A stretch of 14,127 bases of DNA from Pseudomonadota bacterium (GTDB lineage Bacteria; Myxococcota; UBA9042; PHBI01). This document shows, one piece after another, positions 13,939 to 14,127 of this stretch (positions within the stretch are counted from its first letter, which is position 1; each line of letters opens with the position of its first letter). The DNA is taken from the NCBI GenBank assembly GCA_005772945.1, contig SXIE01000395.1, forward strand, positions 1-14,127, given 5' to 3'. The notes under the pieces are model-generated. The model searched no databases, had not been told where the DNA came from, and saw nothing but the letters and a program-made list of their open reading frames with translations. A program made the position numbers and the translations under genes.

Positions 13939-13980
13939 TTCTCGCCGGACCACGCGCTTTGGGCCCAACCATCTCGGGAC

Positions 13981-14009
13981 TTGACTCGCCCGGTGGGCTC
14001 GATTAAGTC
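13981..14009 (+). promoter_or_regulatory. Putative metK promoter with overlapping inverted repeat
   Basis: TTGACT (-35, 13981-13986) precedes a weak -10 TTAAGT (14003-14008) by 16 nt. GGACTT (13977-13982) and AAGTCC (14005-14010) form a 6-bp inverted repeat that covers both boxes, so it may be an operator. If transcription starts further upstream, the same bases could instead form an RNA stem around the inner GCCC-GGT-GGGC hairpin (13988-13998). Confidence 0.35.
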
Positions 14010-14067
14010 CGGCCTCCTTTGGCGCGCGGGACCCGCTCTCGGCGCGCAGTGCACACACGGAGCTCGC

Positions 14068-14127
14068 ATGGCACTCACCGATTTCGTCTTCACGTCCGAG
14101 TCCGTCGGCGAAGGTCACCCGGACAAG
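14068..14127 (+). CDS. metK: S-adenosylmethionine synthetase (methionine adenosyltransferase), N-terminus only
   Basis: The first 20 codons read MALTDF followed by [14 protein letters not shown], the highly conserved MetK N-terminus, including H17 and D19 of the ATP/metal site. The enzyme makes S-adenosylmethionine from methionine and ATP. CGGAG lies about 5 nt before ATG 14068. The gene runs off the window edge, so the rest is not visible. Confidence 0.95.
   Translation, partial: MALTDFVFTSESVGEGHPDK

Noticed and set aside
13939..14067. Known SAM riboswitch class upstream of metK
   Set aside because: I cannot match any SAM-I, SAM-II or SAH core by eye; only generic pairing is present, so it is kept as a finding, not a feature call.

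Overview
The window is G+C-rich, densely packed bacterial chromosome. Gene content suggests a Myxococcota / former Deltaproteobacteria-type Gram-negative: a bifunctional Rel/SpoT, a yicC-gmk pair, a membrane-anchored multiheme cytochrome c, an AT-hook DNA-binding protein and an outer-membrane barrel with a signal peptide. The phylum call is inference; no rRNA or other marker is present. Eleven genes are complete and one (metK) is cut by the right edge. There is no transposase, integrase, tRNA, CRISPR array or other clear sign of transfer, and the genes are mostly housekeeping.

Layout: (1) Bases 1-83 hold a 29-bp tandem palindromic repeat just past the 3' end of rel/spoT. (2) rel/spoT (minus, 93-2297) diverges across only 42 bp from a plus-strand, translationally coupled cluster: sn-glycerol-1-phosphate dehydrogenase-like gene (2340-3719), yicC (3709-4644), gmk (4637-5287) and gltX (5284-6750). 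Each of these overlaps the next by 4-11 nt. (3) On the opposite strand, tail-to-tail with gltX and overlapping it by 11 nt, runs an ilvA - polytopic membrane protein - pentaheme cytochrome c operon (10748 down to 6740). (4) The ilvA promoter diverges, across an A+T-richer 341-bp region, from the promoter of an AT-hook / winged-helix-like DNA-binding protein (11090-11935). A perfect 16-bp hairpin terminator (11995-12035) follows that gene. (5) A small two-gene minus-strand unit (66-aa membrane protein and a secreted protein) diverges from an outer-membrane barrel gene (13009-13938). The S-adenosylmethionine synthetase gene metK starts at 14068.

Functionally, the left half joins the stringent-response enzyme to guanine nucleotide supply (Gmk), RNA turnover (YicC), glutamyl-tRNA charging (GltX) and a glycerol-1-phosphate-forming enzyme. 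This is a rearranged relative of the gmk-rpoZ-spoT block known from enterobacteria, without rpoZ here. The most interesting signals are: a His-Glu in place of His-Asp in the Rel/SpoT hydrolase motif; an Asn where the G1P dehydrogenase family usually has its metal-binding Asp; the unrecognised AT-hook protein, whose promoter carries a dyad in its spacer and whose leader has a chain of hairpins; and a leader fold that could cover the start codon of the outer-membrane barrel. I found nothing that can be called a new defence or mobile system.
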